From contig RPFO01000156.1 of assembly GCA_009746045.1 (NCBI GenBank), forward strand, positions 1,102,653 to 1,166,652: a DNA stretch of 64,000 nt, read 5' to 3'. Shown piece after piece: positions 22,828 to 38,157 of the stretch. The DNA is from Mesostigma viride (taxonomy: Eukaryota > Streptophyta > Mesostigmatophyceae > Mesostigmatales > Mesostigmataceae). A program made the translations under genes and the position numbers. Each line of letters starts with the position of its first letter. Positions within the stretch are counted from its first letter, which is position 1. The notes under the pieces were generated by a model. It ran no database searches. It saw nothing but the letters and a program-made list of their open reading frames with translations, and had not been told where the DNA came from.

Positions 22828-22987
22828 GTTGCACCGTTGCACCGTTGCACCGTTGCACCGTTGCACCGTTGCACCGTTGCACCGTTGCACCGTTGCACCG
22901 TTGCACCGTTGCACCGTTGCACCGTTGCACCGTTGCACCGTTGCACCGTTGCACCGTTGCACCGTTGCACCGTTGCACCGTTGCACC
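22828..22987. repeat. 8-bp minisatellite (GTTGCACC)20
   Basis: Twenty perfect copies of the same 8-mer as at 22621-22716, followed by the same spacer (22988-23090). Confidence 0.95.
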
Positions 22988-23090
22988 ATAAAACTACCAT
23001 TTTATGATTTTGTATGGTGTCACGAGGTAACATAACGTCCAATAGTAATGTTATATTGCCCACAAGCACTGCCCAACGTGGGATGCCACT

Positions 23091-23138
23091 GTGCCACCGT
23101 GCCACCGTGCCACCGTGCCACCGTGCCACCGTGCCACC
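23091..23138. repeat. Variant 8-bp minisatellite (GTGCCACC)6
   Basis: Six copies of GTGCCACC, a two-base variant of the preceding 8-mer, in the same position relative to the spacer. Confidence 0.93.
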
Positions 23139-23299
23139 GTGACATGTCTTGACACACACATTAATCCGAAAACCCATTTTCTTCCCCTGGAAATTATTTG
23201 GAGAAGGAATAATGGTCAGTTTGACCTCAAATTTGGCACCAAGGTTCCTTATCAGATATCTTATGATGCCATGTGGTCAAAAAAAATTTTGGGAGTCGG

Positions 23300-26200
23300 C
23301 AGCATGGTAACATGGTGACATTTGCTAGCAAAAAATACCGTATTTTCAGCACTTTCTGGCATGTATGCATATATAAAGACTTCAAATGAACTCAGTTGGA
23401 GCTGGAACTTTGCACATGTTCTAAACACATCCCATGCAGCATGCCCACAAAGTTTCAGGCTGGTTGGATGACAAATAGGTGACAAATGCTAGCATAAATA
23501 CCCCAAAAATGCAGTTTTTCATGGTTTTTCAAGGGTTTTATCACACATATGCATACATAATGACTCCAAATGAACTCAGTTGGAGCTGGAACTTTGCACA
23601 TGTTCTAAACACATCCCATGCAGCATGCCCACAAAGTTGCAGGCTGGTTGGATGACAAATAGGTGACAAATGCTAGCATAAATACCCGAAAAATGCAGTT
23701 TTTCTTGGTTTTCCAAGGGTTTTATCACTTATATGCATACATAATGACTCCAAATGACCTCAGTTGGAGCTGGAACTTTGCACATGTTCTAAACACATCC
23801 CATGCAGCATGCCCACAAAGTTTCAGGCTGGTTGGATGACAAATAGGTGACAAATGCTAGCATAAATACCCCAAAAATGCAGTTTTTCATGGTTTTTCAA
23901 GGGTTTTATCACACATATGCATACATAATGACACCAATAGAGCTCAGTTGGGCCTGGAACTTTGCACATGTTCTAAACACATCCCATGCAGCATGCCCAC
24001 AAAGTTGCAGGCTGGTTGGATGACAAATAGGTGACAAATGCTAGCATAAATACCCCAAAATGCAGTTTTTCATGGTTTTCCAAGGGTTTTATCACACATA
24101 TGCATACATAATGACACCAATAGAGCTCAGTTGGGCCTGGAACTTTGCACATGTTCTAAACACATCCCATGCAGCATGCCCACAAAGTTGCAGGCTGGTT
24201 GGATGACAAATAGGTGACAAATGCTAGCATAAATACCCGAAAAATGCAGTTTTTCTTGGTTTTCCAAGGGTTTTATCACACATATGCATACATAATGACA
24301 CCAATAGAACTCAGTTGGGCCTGGAACTTTGCACATGTTCTAAACACATCCCATGCAGCATGCCCACAAAGTTGCAGGCTGGTTGGATGACAAATAGGTG
24401 ACAAATGCTAGCATAAATACCCGAAAAATGCAGTTTTTCTTGGTTTTCCAAGGGTTTTATCACTTATATGCATACATAATGACACCAATAGAGCTCAGTT
24501 GGGCCTGGAACTTTGCACATGTTCTAAACACATCCCATGCAGCATGCCCACAAAGTTTCAGGCTGGTTGGATGACAAATAGGTGACAAATGCTAGCATAA
24601 ATACCCGAAAAATGCAGTTTTTCATGGTTTTTCAAGGGTTTTATCACACATATGCATACATAATGACTCCAAATGAACTCAGTTGGAGCTGGAACTTTGC
24701 ACATGTTCTAAACACATCCCATGCAGCATGCCCACAAAGTTTCAGGCTGGTTGGATGACAAATAGGTGACAAATGCTAGCATAAATACCCCAAAAATGCA
24801 GTTTTTCATGGTTTTTCAAGGGTTTTATCACACATATGCATACATAATGACTCCAAATGAACTCAGTTGGAGCTGGAACTTTGCACATGTTCTAAACACA
24901 TCCCATGCAGCATGCCCACAAAGTTGCAGGCTGGTTGGATGACAAATAGGTGACAAATGCTAGCATAAATACCCGAAAAATGCAGTTTTTCTTGGTTTTC
25001 CAAGGGTTTTATCACTTATATGCATACATAATGACTCCAAATGACCTCAGTTGGAGCTGGAACTTTGCACATGTTCTAAACACATCCCATGCAGCATGCC
25101 CACAAAGTTTCAGGCTGGTTGGATGACAAATAGGTGACAAATGCTAGCATAAATACCCCAAAAATGCAGTTTTTCATGTTTTTTCAAGGGTTTTATCACA
25201 CATATGCATACATAATGACACCAATAGAGCTCAGTTGGGCCTGGAACTTTGCACATGTTCTAAACACATCCCATTCAGCATGCCCACAAAGTTGCAGGCT
25301 GGTTGGATGACAAATAGGTTACAAATGCTAGCATAAATACCCCAAAAATGCAGTTTTTCATGGTTTTTCAAGGGTTTTATCACACATATGCATACATAAT
25401 GACACCAATAGAGCTCAGTTGGGCCTGGAACTTTGCACATGTTCTAAACACATCCCATGCAGCATGCCCACAAAGTTGCAGGCTGGTTGGATGACAAATA
25501 GGTGACAAATGCTAGCATAAATACCCGAAAAATGCAGTTTTTCATGGTTTTTCAAGGGTTTTATCACACATATGCATACATAATGACACCAATAGAGCTC
25601 AGTTGGGCCTGGAACTTTGCACATGTTCTAAACACATCCCATGCAGCATGCCCACAAAGTTTCAGGCTGGTTGGATGACAAATAGGTGACAAATGCTAGC
25701 ATAAATACCCCAAAAATGCAGTTTTTCATGGTTTTTCAAGGGTTTTATCACACATATGCATACATAATGACTCCAAATGAACTCAGTTGGAGCTGGAACT
25801 TTGCACATGTTCTAAACACATCCCATGCAGCATGCCCACAAAGTTGCAGGCTGGTTGGATGACAAATAGGTGACAAATGCTAGCATAAATACCCGAAAAA
25901 TGCAGTTTTTCTTGGTTTTCCAAGGGTTTTATCACACATATGCATACATAATGACTCCAAATGACCTCAGTTGGAGCTGGAACTTTGCACATGTTCTAAA
26001 CACATCCCATGCAGCATGCCCACAAAGTTGCAGGCTGGTTGGATGACAAATAGGTGACAAATGCTAGCATAAATACCCGAAAAATGCAGTTTTTCTTGGT
26101 TTTCCAAGGGTTTTATCACTTATATGCATACATAATGACTCCAAATGACCTCAGTTGGAGCTGGAACTTTGCACATGTTCTAAACACATCCCATGCAGCA

Positions 26201-29200
26201 TGCCCACAAAGTTGCAGGCTGGTTGGATGACAAATAGGTGACAAATGCTAGCATAAATACCCCAAAAATGCAGTTTTTCATGTTTTTTCAAGGGTTTTAT
26301 CACACATATGCATACATAATGACACCAATAGAGCTCAGTTGGGCCTGGAACTTTGCACATGTTCTAAACACATCCCATGCAGCATGCCCACAAAGTTGCA
26401 GGCTGGTTGGATGACAAATAGGTGACAAATGCTAGCATAAATACCCCAAAAATGCAGTTTTTCATGGTTTTTCAAGGGTTTTATCACACATATGCATACA
26501 TAATGACACCAATAGAGCTCAGTTGGGCCTGGAACTTTGCACATGTTCTAAACACATCCCATGCAGCATGCCCACAAAGTTGCAGGCTGGTTGGATGACA
26601 AATAGGTGACAAATGCTAGCATAAATACCCGAAAAATGCAGTTTTTCATGGTTTTTCAAGGGTTTTATCACACATATGCATACATAATGACACCAATAGA
26701 GCTCAGTTGGGCCTGGAACTTTGCACATGTTCTAAACACATCCCATGCAGCATGCCCACAAAGTTTCAGGCTGGTTGGATGACAAATAGGTGACAAATGC
26801 TAGCATAAATACCCCAAAAATGCAGTTTTTCATGGTTTTTCAAGGGTTTTATCACACATATGCATACATAATGACTCCAAATGAACTCAGTTGGAGCTGG
26901 AACTTTGCACATGTTCTAAACACATCCCATGCAGCATGCCCACAAAGTTGCAGGCTGGTTGGATGACAAATAGGTGACAAATGCTAGCATAAATACCCGA
27001 AAAATGCAGTTTTTCTTGGTTTTCCAAGGGTTTTATCACACATATGCATACATAATGACTCCAAATGACTCAGTTGGAGCTGGAACTTTGCACATGTTCT
27101 AAACACATCCCATGCAGCATGCCCACAAAGTTGCAGGCTGGTTGGATGACAAATAGGTGACAAATGCTAGCATAAATACCCGAAAAATGCAGTTTTTCAT
27201 GGTTTTTCAAGGGTTTTATCACACATATGCATACATAATGACACCAATAGAGCTCAGTTGGGCCTGGAACTTTGCACATGTTCTAAACACATCCCATGCA
27301 GCATGCCCACAAAGTTTCAGGCTGGTTGGATGACAAATAGGTGACAAATGCTAGCATAAATACCCGAAAAATGCAGTTTTTCATGGTTTTTCAAGGGTTT
27401 TATCACACATATGCATACATAATGACTCCAAATGAACTCAGTTGGAGCTGGAACTTTGCACATGTTCTAAACACATCCCATGCAGCATGCCCACAAAGTT
27501 GCAGGCTGGTTGGATGACAAATAGGTGACAAATGCTAGCATAAATACCCGAAAAATGCAGTTTTTCTTGGTTTTCCAAGGGTTTTATCACATATGCATAC
27601 ATAATGACTCCAAATGACTCAGTTGGAGCTGGAACTTTGCACATGTTCTAAACACATCCCATGCAGCATGCCCACAAAGTTTCAGGCTGGTTGGATGACA
27701 AATAGGTGACAAATGCTAGCATAAATACCCCAAAAATGCAGTTTTTCATGGTTTTTCAAGGGTTTTATCACACATATGCATACATAATGACACCAATAGA
27801 GCTCAGTTGGGCCTGGAACTTTGCACATGTTCTAAACACATCCCATGCAGCATGCCCACAAAGTTGCAGGCTGGTTGGATGACAAATAGGTGACAAATGC
27901 TAGCATAAATACCCCAAAAATGCAGTTTTTCATGGTTTTCCAAGGGTTTTATCACACATATGCATACATAATGACACCAATAGAACTCAGTTGGGCCTGG
28001 AACTTTGCACATGTTCTAAACACATCCCATGCAGCATGCCCACAAAGTTGCAGGCTGGTTGGATGACAAATAGGTGACAAATGCTAGCATAAATACCCGA
28101 AAAATGCAGTTTTTCATGGTTTTCAAGGGTTTTATCACATATGCATACATAATGACACCAATAGAGCTCAGTTGGGCCTGGAACTTTGCACATGTTCTAA
28201 ACACATCCCATGCAGCATGCCCACAAAGTTTCAGGCTGGTTGGATGACAAATAGGTGACAAATGCTAGCATAAATACCCGAAAAATGCAGTTTTTCATGG
28301 TTTTTCAAGGGTTTTATCACACATATGCATACATAATGACTCCAAATGAACTCAGTTGGAGCTGGAACTTTGCACATGTTCTAAACACATCCCATGCAGC
28401 ATGCCCACAAAGTTGCAGGCTGGTTGGATGACAAATAGGTGACAAATGCTAGCATAAATACCCGAAAAATGCAGTTTTTCTTGGTTTTTCAAGGGTTTTA
28501 TCACACATATGCATACATAATGACTCCAAATGACTCAGTTGGAGCTGGAACTTTGCACATGTTCTAAACACATCCCATGCAGCATGCCCACAAAGTTGCA
28601 GGCTGGTTGGATGACAAATAGGTGACAAATGCTAGCATAAATACCCGAAAAATGCAGTTTTTCTTGGTTTTTCAAGGGTTTTATCACACATATGCATACA
28701 TAATGACACCAATAGAGCTCAGTTGGGCCTGGAACTTTGCACATGTTCTAAACACATCCCATGCAGCATGCCCACAAAGTTTCAGGCTGGTTGGATGACA
28801 AATAGGTGACAAATGCTAGCATAAATACCCGAAAAATGCAGTTTTTCATGGTTTTTCAAGGGTTTTATCACACATATGCATACATAATGACTCCAAATGA
28901 ACTCAGTTGGAGCTGGAACTTTGCACATGTTCTAAACACATCCCATGCAGCATGCCCACAAAGTTGCAGGCTGGTTGGATGACAAATAGGTGACAAATGC
29001 TAGCATAAATACCCGAAAAATGCAGTTTTTCATGGTTTTCAAGGGTTTTATCACACATATGCATACATAATGACTCCAAATGACTCAGTTGGAGCTGGAA
29101 CTTTGCACATGTTCTAAACACATCCCATGCAGCATGCCCACAAAGTTTCAGGCTGGTTGGATGACAAATAGGTGACAAATGCTAGCATAAATACCCCAAA

Positions 29201-32200
29201 AATGCAGTTTTTCATGGTTTTTCAAGGGTTTTATCACACATATGCATACATAATGACACCAATAGAGCTCAGTTGGGCCTGGAACTTTGCACATGTTCTA
29301 AACACATCCCATGCAGCATGCCCACAAAGTTGCAGGCTGGTTGGATGACAAATAGGTGACAAATGCTAGCATAAATACCCCAAAAATGCAGTTTTTCATG
29401 GTTTTCCAAGGGTTTTATCACACATATGCATACATAATGACACCAATAGACTCAGTTGGGCCTGGAACTTTGCACATGTTCTAAACACATCCCATGCAGC
29501 ATGCCCACAAAGTTGCAGGCTGGTTGGATGACAAATAGGTGACAAATGCTAGCATAAATACCCGAAAAATGCAGTTTTTCATGGTTTTTCAAGGGTTTTA
29601 TCACACATATGCATACATAATGACACCAATAGAGCTCAGTTGGGCCTGGAACTTTGCACATGTTCTAAACACATCCCATGCAGCATGCCCACAAAGTTTC
29701 AGGCTGGTTGGATGACAAATAGGTGACAAATGCTAGCATAAATACCCGAAAAATGCAGTTTTTCATGGTTTTTCAAGGGTTTTATCACACATATGCATAC
29801 ATAATGACTCCAAATGAACTCAGTTGGAGCTGGAACTTTGCACATGTTCTAAACACATCCCATGCAGCATGCCCACAAAGTTTCAGGCTGGTTGGATGAC
29901 AAATAGGTGACAAATGCTAGCATAAATACCCAAAAATGCAGTTTTTCATGGTTTTTCAAGGGTTTTATCACACATATGCATACATAATGACTCCAAATGA
30001 ACTCAGTTGGAGCTGGAACTTTGCACATGTTCTAAACATCCCATGCAGCATGCCCACAAAGTTTCAGGCTGGTTGGATGACAAATAGGTGACAAATGCTA
30101 GCATAAATACCCGAAAAATGCAGTTTTTCATGGTTTTCAAGGGTTTTATCACATATGCATACATAATGACTCCAAATGACTCAGTTGGGCCTGGAACTTT
30201 GCACATGTTCTAAACACATCCCATGCAGCATGCCCACAAAGTTGCAGGCTGGTTGGATGACAAATAGGTGACAAATGCTAGCATAAATACCCCAAAAATG
30301 CAGTTTTTCATGGTTTTTCAAGGGTTTTATCACACATATGCATACATAATGACACCAATAGAGCTCAGTTGGGCCTGGAACTTTGCACATGTTCTAAACA
30401 CATCCCATGCAGCATGCCCACAAAGTTGCAGGCTGGTTGGATGACAAATAGGTGACAAATGCTAGCATAAATACCCCAAAAATGCAGTTTTTCATGGTTT
30501 TTCAAGGGTTTTATCACACATATGCATACATAATGACACCAATAGAGCTCAGTTGGGCCTGGAACTTTGCACATGTTCTAAACACATCCCATGCAGCATG
30601 CCCACAAAGTTTCAGGCTGGTTGGATGACAAATAGGTGACAAATGCTAGCATAAATACCCGAAAAATGCAGTTTTTCATGGTTTTTCAAGGGTTTTATCA
30701 CACATATGCATACATAATGACTCCAAATGAACTCAGTTGGAGCTGGAACTTTGCACATGTTCTAAACACATCCCATGCAGCATGCCCACAAAGTTGCAGG
30801 CTGGTTGGATGACAAATAGGTGACAAATGCTAGCATAAATACCCGAAAAATGCAGTTTTTCATGGTTTTTCAAGGGTTTTATCACACATATGCATACATA
30901 ATGACACCAATAGAGCTCAGTTGGGCTGGAACTTTGCACATGTTCTAAACACATCCCATGCAGCATGCCCACAAAGTTTCAGGCTGGTTGGATGACAAAT
31001 AGGTGACAAATGCTAGCATAAATACCCCAAAAATGCAGTTTTTCATGGTTTTTCAAGGGTTTTATCACACATATGCATACATAATGACTCCAAATGAACT
31101 CAGTTGGAGCTGGAACTTTGCACATGTTCTAAACACATCCCATTCAGCATGCCCACAAAGTTGCAGGCTGGTTGGATGACAAATAGGTGACAAATGCTAG
31201 CATAAATACCCCAAAAATGCAGTTTTTCATGGTTTTTCAAGGGTTTTATCACACATATGCATACATAATGACTCCAAATGAACTCAGTTGGAGCTGGAAC
31301 TTTGCACATGTTCTAAAAACATCCCATGCAGCATGCCCACAAAGTTTCAGGCTGGTTGGATGACAAATAGGTTACAAATGCTAGCATAAATACCCCAAAA
31401 ATGCAGTTTTTCATGGTTTTTCAAGGGTTTTATCACACATATGCATACATAATGACACCAATAGAGCTCAGTTGGAGCTGGAACTTTGCACATGTTCTAA
31501 ACACATCCCATGCAGCATGCCCACAAAGTTTCAGGCTGGTTGGATGACAAATAGGTGACAAATGCTAGCATAAATACCCCAAAAATGCAGTTTTTCATGG
31601 TTTTTCAAGGGTTTTATCACACATATGCATACATAATGACTCCAAATGAACTCAGTTGGAGCTGGAACTTTGCACATGTTCTAAAAACATCCCATGCAGC
31701 ATGCCCACAAAGTTGCAGGCTGGTTGGATGACAAATAGGTGACAAATGCTAGCATAAATACCCGAAAAATGCAGTTTTTCTTGGTTTTCAAGGGTTTTAT
31801 CACACATATGCATACATAATGACTCCAAATGACTCAGTTGGAGCTGGAACTTTGCACATGTTCTAAACACATCCCATGCAGCATGCCCACAAAGTTGCAG
31901 GCTGGTTGGATGACAAATAGGTGACAAATGCTAGCATAAATACCCGAAAAATGCAGTTTTTCATGGTTTTTCAAGGGTTTTATCACACATATGCATACAT
32001 AATGACACCAATAGAGCTCAGTTGGGCCTGGAACTTTGCACATGTTCTAAACACATCCCATGCAGCATGCCCACAAAGTTTCAGGCTGGTTGGATGACAA
32101 ATAGGTGACAAATGCTAGCATAAATACCCGAAAAATGCAGTTTTTCATGGTTTTTCAAGGGTTTTATCACACATATGCATACATAATGACTCCAAATGAA

Positions 32201-35200
32201 CTCAGTTGGAGCTGGAACTTTGCACATGTTCTAAACACATCCCATGCAGCATGCCCACAAAGTTGCAGGCTGGTTGGATGACAAATAGGTGACAAATGCT
32301 AGCATAAATACCCGAAAAATGCAGTTTTTCTTGGTTTTTCAAGGGTTTTATCACACATATGCATACATAATGACTCCAAATGACTCAGTTGGAGCTGGAA
32401 CTTTGCACATGTTCTAAACACATCCCATGCAGCATGCCCACAAAGTTTCAGGCTGGTTGGATGACAAATAGGTGACAAATGCTAGCATAAATACCCCAAA
32501 AATGCAGTTTTTCATGGTTTTTCAAGGGTTTTATCACACATATGCATACATAATGACACCAATAGAGCTCAGTTGGGCCTGGAACTTTGCACATGTTCTA
32601 AACACATCCCATGCAGCATGCCCACAAAGTTGCAGGCTGGTTGGATGACAAATAGGTGACAAATGCTAGCATAAATACCCCAAAAATGCAGTTTTTCATG
32701 GTTTTCCAAGGGTTTTATCACACATATGCATACATAATGACACCAATAGAACTCAGTTGGGCCTGGAACTTTGCACATGTTCTAAACACATCCCATGCAG
32801 CATGCCCACAAAGTTGCAGGCTGGTTGGATGACAAATAGGTGACAAATGCTAGCATAAATACCCGAAAAATGCAGTTTTTCTTGGTTTTCAAGGGTTTTA
32901 TCACACATATGCATACATAATGACACCAATAGAGCTCAGTTGGGCCTGGAACTTTGCACATGTTCTAAACACATCCCATGCAGCATGCCCACAAAGTTTC
33001 AGGCTGGTTGGATGACAAATAGGTGACAAATGCTAGCATAAATACCCGAAAAATGCAGTTTTTCATGGTTTTTCAAGGGTTTTATCACACATATGCATAC
33101 ATAATGACTCCAAATGAACTCAGTTGGAGCTGGAACTTTGCACATGTTCTAAACACATCCCATGCAGCATGCCCACAAAGTTTCAGGCTGGTTGGATGAC
33201 AAATAGGTGACAAATGCTAGCATAAATACCCCAAAAATGCAGTTTTTCATGGTTTTTCAAGGGTTTTATCACACATATGCATACATAATGACTCCAAATG
33301 AACTCAGTTGGAGCTGGAACTTTGCACATGTTCTAAACACATCCCATGCAGCATGCCCACAAAGTTTCAGGCTGGTTGGATGACAAATAGGTGACAAATG
33401 CTAGCATAAATACCCGAAAAATGCAGTTTTTCTTGGTTTTCAAGGGTTTTATCACATATGCATACATAATGACTCCAAATGACTCAGTTGGGCCTGGAAC
33501 TTTGCACATGTTCTAAACACATCCCATGCAGCATGCCCACAAAGTTGCAGGCTGGTTGGATGACAAATAGGTGACAAATGCTAGCATAAATACCCCAAAA
33601 ATGCAGTTTTTCATGGTTTTTCAAGGGTTTTATCACACATATGCATACATAATGACACCAATAGAGCTCAGTTGGGCCTGGAACTTTGCACATGTTCTAA
33701 ACACATCCCATGCAGCATGCCCACAAAGTTGCAGGCTGGTTGGATGACAAATAGGTGACAAATGCTAGCATAAATACCCCAAAAATGCAGTTTTTCATGG
33801 TTTTTCAAGGGTTTTATCACACATATGCATACATAATGACACCAATAGAGCTCAGTTGGGCCTGGAACTTTGCACATGTTCTAAACACATCCCATGCAGC
33901 ATGCCCACAAAGTTGCAGGCTGGTTGGATGACAAATAGGTGACAAATGCTAGCATAAATACCCGAAAAATGCAGTTTTTCATGGTTTTTCAAGGGTTTTA
34001 TCACACATATGCATACATAATGACACCAATAGAGCTCAGTTGGGCCTGGAACTTTGCACATGTTCTAAACACATCCCATGCAGCATGCCCACAAAGTTTC
34101 AGGCTGGTTGGATGACAAATAGGTGACAAATGCTAGCATAAATACCCCAAAAATGCAGTTTTTCATGGTTTTTCAAGGGTTTTATCACACATATGCATAC
34201 ATAATGACTCCAAATGAACTCAGTTGGAGCTGGAACTTTGCACATGTTCTAAACACATCCCATGCAGCATGCCCACAAAGTTGCAGGCTGGTTGGATGAC
34301 AAATAGGTGACAAATGCTAGCATAAATACCCGAAAAATGCAGTTTTTCTTGGTTTTCCAAGGGTTTTATCACACATATGCATACATAATGACACCAATAG
34401 AGCTCAGTTGGGCCTGGAACTTTGCACATGTTCTAAACACATCCCATGCAGCATGCCCACAAAGTTGCAGGCTGGTTGGATGACAAATAGGTGACAAATG
34501 CTAGCATAAATACCCGAAAAATGCAGTTTTTCATGGTTTTTCAAGGGTTTTATCACACATATGCATACATAATGACACCAATAGAGCTCAGTTGGGCCTG
34601 GAACTTTGCACATGTTCTAAACACATCCCATGCAGCATGCCCACAAAGTTTCAGGCTGGTTGGATGACAAATAGGTGACAAATGCTAGCATAAATACCCG
34701 AAAAATGCAGTTTTTCATGGTTTTTCAAGGGTTTTATCACACATATGCATACATAATGACTCCAAATGAACTCAGTTGGAGCTGGAACTTTGCACATGTT
34801 CTAAACACATCCCATGCAGCATGCCCACAAAGTTGCAGGCTGGTTGGATGACAAATAGGTGACAAATGCTAGCATAAATACCCCAAAAATGCAGTTTTTC
34901 ATGGTTTTTCAAGGGTTTTATCACACATATGCATACATAATGACTCCAAATGAACTCAGTTGGAGCTGGAACTTTGCACATGTTCTAAAACATCCCATGC
35001 AGCATGCCCACAAAGTTTCAGGCTGGTTGGATGACAAATAGGTGACAAATGCTAGCATAAATACCCGAAAAATGCAGTTTTTCTTGGTTTTCAAGGGTTT
35101 TATCACATATGCATACATAATGACTCCAAATGACCTCAGTTGGGCCTGGAACTTTGCACATGTTCTAAACACATCCCATGCAGCATGCCCACAAAGTTGC

Positions 35201-37090
35201 AGGCTGGTTGGATGACAAATAGGTGACAAATGCTAGCATAAATACCCCAAAAATGCAGTTTTTCATGGTTTTTCAAGGGTTTTATCACACATATGCATAC
35301 ATAATGACACCAATAGAGCTCAGTTGGGCCTGGAACTTTGCACATGTTCTAAACACATCCCATGCAGCATGCCCACAAAGTTGCAGGCTGGTTGGATGAC
35401 AAATAGGTGACAAATGCTAGCATAAATACCCCAAAAATGCAGTTTTTCATGGTTTTTCAAGGGTTTTATCACACATATGCATACATAATGACACCAATAG
35501 AGCTCAGTTGGGCCTGGAACTTTGCACATGTTCTAAACACATCCCATGCAGCATGCCCACAAAGTTGCAGGCTGGTTGGATGACAAATAGGTGACAAATG
35601 CTAGCATAAATACCCGAAAAATGCAGTTTTTCATGGTTTTTCAAGGGTTTTATCACACATATGCATACATAATGACACCAATAGAGCTCAGTTGGGCCTG
35701 GAACTTTGCACATGTTCTAAACACATCCCATGCAGCATGCCCACAAAGTTTCAGGCTGGTTGGATGACAAATAGGTGACAAATGCTAGCATAAATACCCC
35801 AAAAATGCAGTTTTTCATGGTTTTTCAAGGGTTTTATCACACATATGCATACATAATGACTCCAAATGAACTCAGTTGGAGCTGGAACTTTGCACATGTT
35901 CTAAACACATCCCATTCAGCATGCCCACAAAGTTGCAGGCTGGTTGGATGACAAATAGGTGACAAATGCTAGCATAAATACCCGAAAAATGCAGTTTTTC
36001 TTGGTTTTCCAAGGGTTTTATCACACATATGCATACATAATGACACCAATAGAGCTCAGTTGGGCCTGGAACTTTGCACATGTTCTAAACACATCCCATG
36101 CAGCATGCCCACAAAGTTGCAGGCTGGTTGGATGACAAATAGGTGACAAATGCTAGCATAAATACCCGAAAAATGCAGTTTTTCATGGTTTTTCAAGGGT
36201 TTTATCACACATATGCATACATAATGACACCAATAGAGCTCAGTTGGGCCTGGAACTTTGCACATGTTCTAAACACATCCCATGCAGCATGCCCACAAAG
36301 TTTCAGGCTGGTTGGATGACAAATAGGTGACAAATGCTAGCATAAATACCCGAAAAATGCAGTTTTTCATGGTTTTTCAAGGGTTTTATCACACATATGC
36401 ATACATAATGACTCCAAATGAACTCAGTTGGAGCTGGAACTTTGCACATGTTCTAAACACATCCCATGCAGCATGCCCACAAAGTTGCAGGCTGGTTGGA
36501 TGACAAATAGGTGACAAATGCTAGCATAAATACCCGAAAAATGCAGTTTTTCTTGGTTTTCCAAGGGTTTTATCACACATATGCATACATAATGACTCCA
36601 AATGACCTCAGTTGGAGCTGGAACTTTGCACATGTTCTAAACACATCCCATGCAGCATGCCCACAAAGTTGCAGGCTGGTTGGATGACAAATAGGTGACA
36701 AATGCTAGCATAAATACCCGAAAAATGCAGTTTTTCATGGTTTTTCAAGGGTTTTATCACACATATGCATACATAATGACACCAATAGAGCTCAGTTGGA
36801 GCTGGAACTTTGCACATGTTCTAAACACATCCCATGCAGCATGCCCACAAAGTTGCAGGCTGGTTGGATGACAAAATGGTGACAAATGCTAGCGAACCCC
36901 CCCCCAAATGCAGTTTTTCTTGGTTTTCCAAGGGTTCCAACACATGGGTGCCTACATATATCAATGAACTCAGTCAAGCCTAGAAATTTGCACAGCTCAT
37001 AAAAACATCTATGTTAACTGCCCACAAGAAATTCAGACTGTTTGCATGACAAATAGGTGACAGATGCTAGCAAACATAGCACAAAAATGG
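23300..37090. repeat. 184-bp satellite array, about 74 monomers
   Basis: Tandem monomers of about 184 bp run from about 23300 to 36890, with degenerate monomers at both edges (23213-23330 and 36890-37090). Conserved words include GGCTGGTTGGATGACAAATA, TTTGCACATGTTCTAAACAC and CATATGCATACATAATGA. Monomers fall into type A (ACTCCAAATGA...TTGGAGCTGG) and type B (ACACCAATAGAGCTC...TTGGGCCTGG), with occasional hybrids. Divergence inside the array is low; it rises at the edges, as expected for homogenisation by unequal exchange. The near-nucleosomal length would suit a centromeric or heterochromatic satellite, which is inference. Confidence 0.95.
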
Positions 37091-37311
37091 AAGTTCCTAG
37101 TAATTGTTTTTCGTTGGTTTCATCCCATAGTTGAATGTCAACCATTCCAGTTTGGGATATAAAGTCAGGTTCCCAACAACACATCTAGATGATATATTAT
37201 GTGATATTGCAGGAAGGCAGACTTAGGGGCACACGCCCATGATACAACGTCAACATGTACATCAACAACACACACGTAACTTAGCTAATCATCACAATGA
37301 AAAGCACACCT

Positions 37312-37496
37312 TCCCCACCCACCCACCCACCCACCCACCCACCACCCACCCACCCACCCACCCACCCACCCACCCACCCACCCACCCACCCACCCACCCA
37401 CCCACCCACCCACCCACCACCCACCCACCCACCCACCCACCCACCCACCCACCCACCCACCCACCCACCCACCCATCCACACACCCACCCACCCAC
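37312..37496. repeat. (CCCA)n microsatellite
   Basis: About 46 units of CCCA/ACCC with a few single-base interruptions. Confidence 0.97.
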
Positions 37497-37506
37497 CCAT
37501 ATAACC

Positions 37507-37692
<186 letters not shown>

Positions 37693-37710
37693 GCAAGCAC
37701 ACACACAGTC

Positions 37711-38157
37711 ATGCCTTCCCTCCCTCCCTCCCTCCCTCCCTCCTCCCTCCCTCCCTCCCTCCCTCCCTCCCTCCCTCCCTCCCTCCCTCCCTCCCCCTCC
37801 CTCCCTCCCTCCCTCCCTCCCTCCCTCCCTCCCCCTCCCTCCCTCCCTCCTCCCTCCCTCCCTCCTCCCTCCCTCCCTCCCTCCCTCCCTCCCTCCCTCC
37901 CTCCTCCCTCCCTCCCTCCCTCCCTCCCTCCCTCCTCCCCCTCCCTCCCTCCCTCCTCCCTCCCTCCCTCCTCCCTCCCTCCCTCCCTCCCTCCCTCCTC
38001 CTCCCTCCCTCCCTCCCTCCCTCCCTCCCTCCCTCCCTCCTCCCTCCCTCCCTCCCTCCCTCCCTCCTCCCTCCCTCCCTCCCTCCTCCCTCCTCCCTCC
38101 CTCCCTCCCTCCCTCCCTCCCTCCCTCCCTCCCTCCATCCCTCCCTCCCTCCCTCCC
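37711..38157. repeat. (CCCT)n microsatellite, polypyrimidine
   Basis: About 447 bp of CCCT units, with many units shortened to CCT, so one strand is almost pure pyrimidine. Such tracts can form triplex DNA and stall polymerases. The irregular units suggest repeated slippage. Confidence 0.97.

Noticed and set aside
22621-23138. Possible CRISPR array
   Set aside because: The units are 8 bp and directly adjacent without unique spacers; the genome is eukaryotic.
23300-36980. Many minus-strand frames of about 69 codons starting MCKVPGPTE
   Set aside because: They recur once per satellite monomer and follow its 184-bp period. The monomer is not a multiple of three and no start context or selection is seen, so they are by-products of the repeat.
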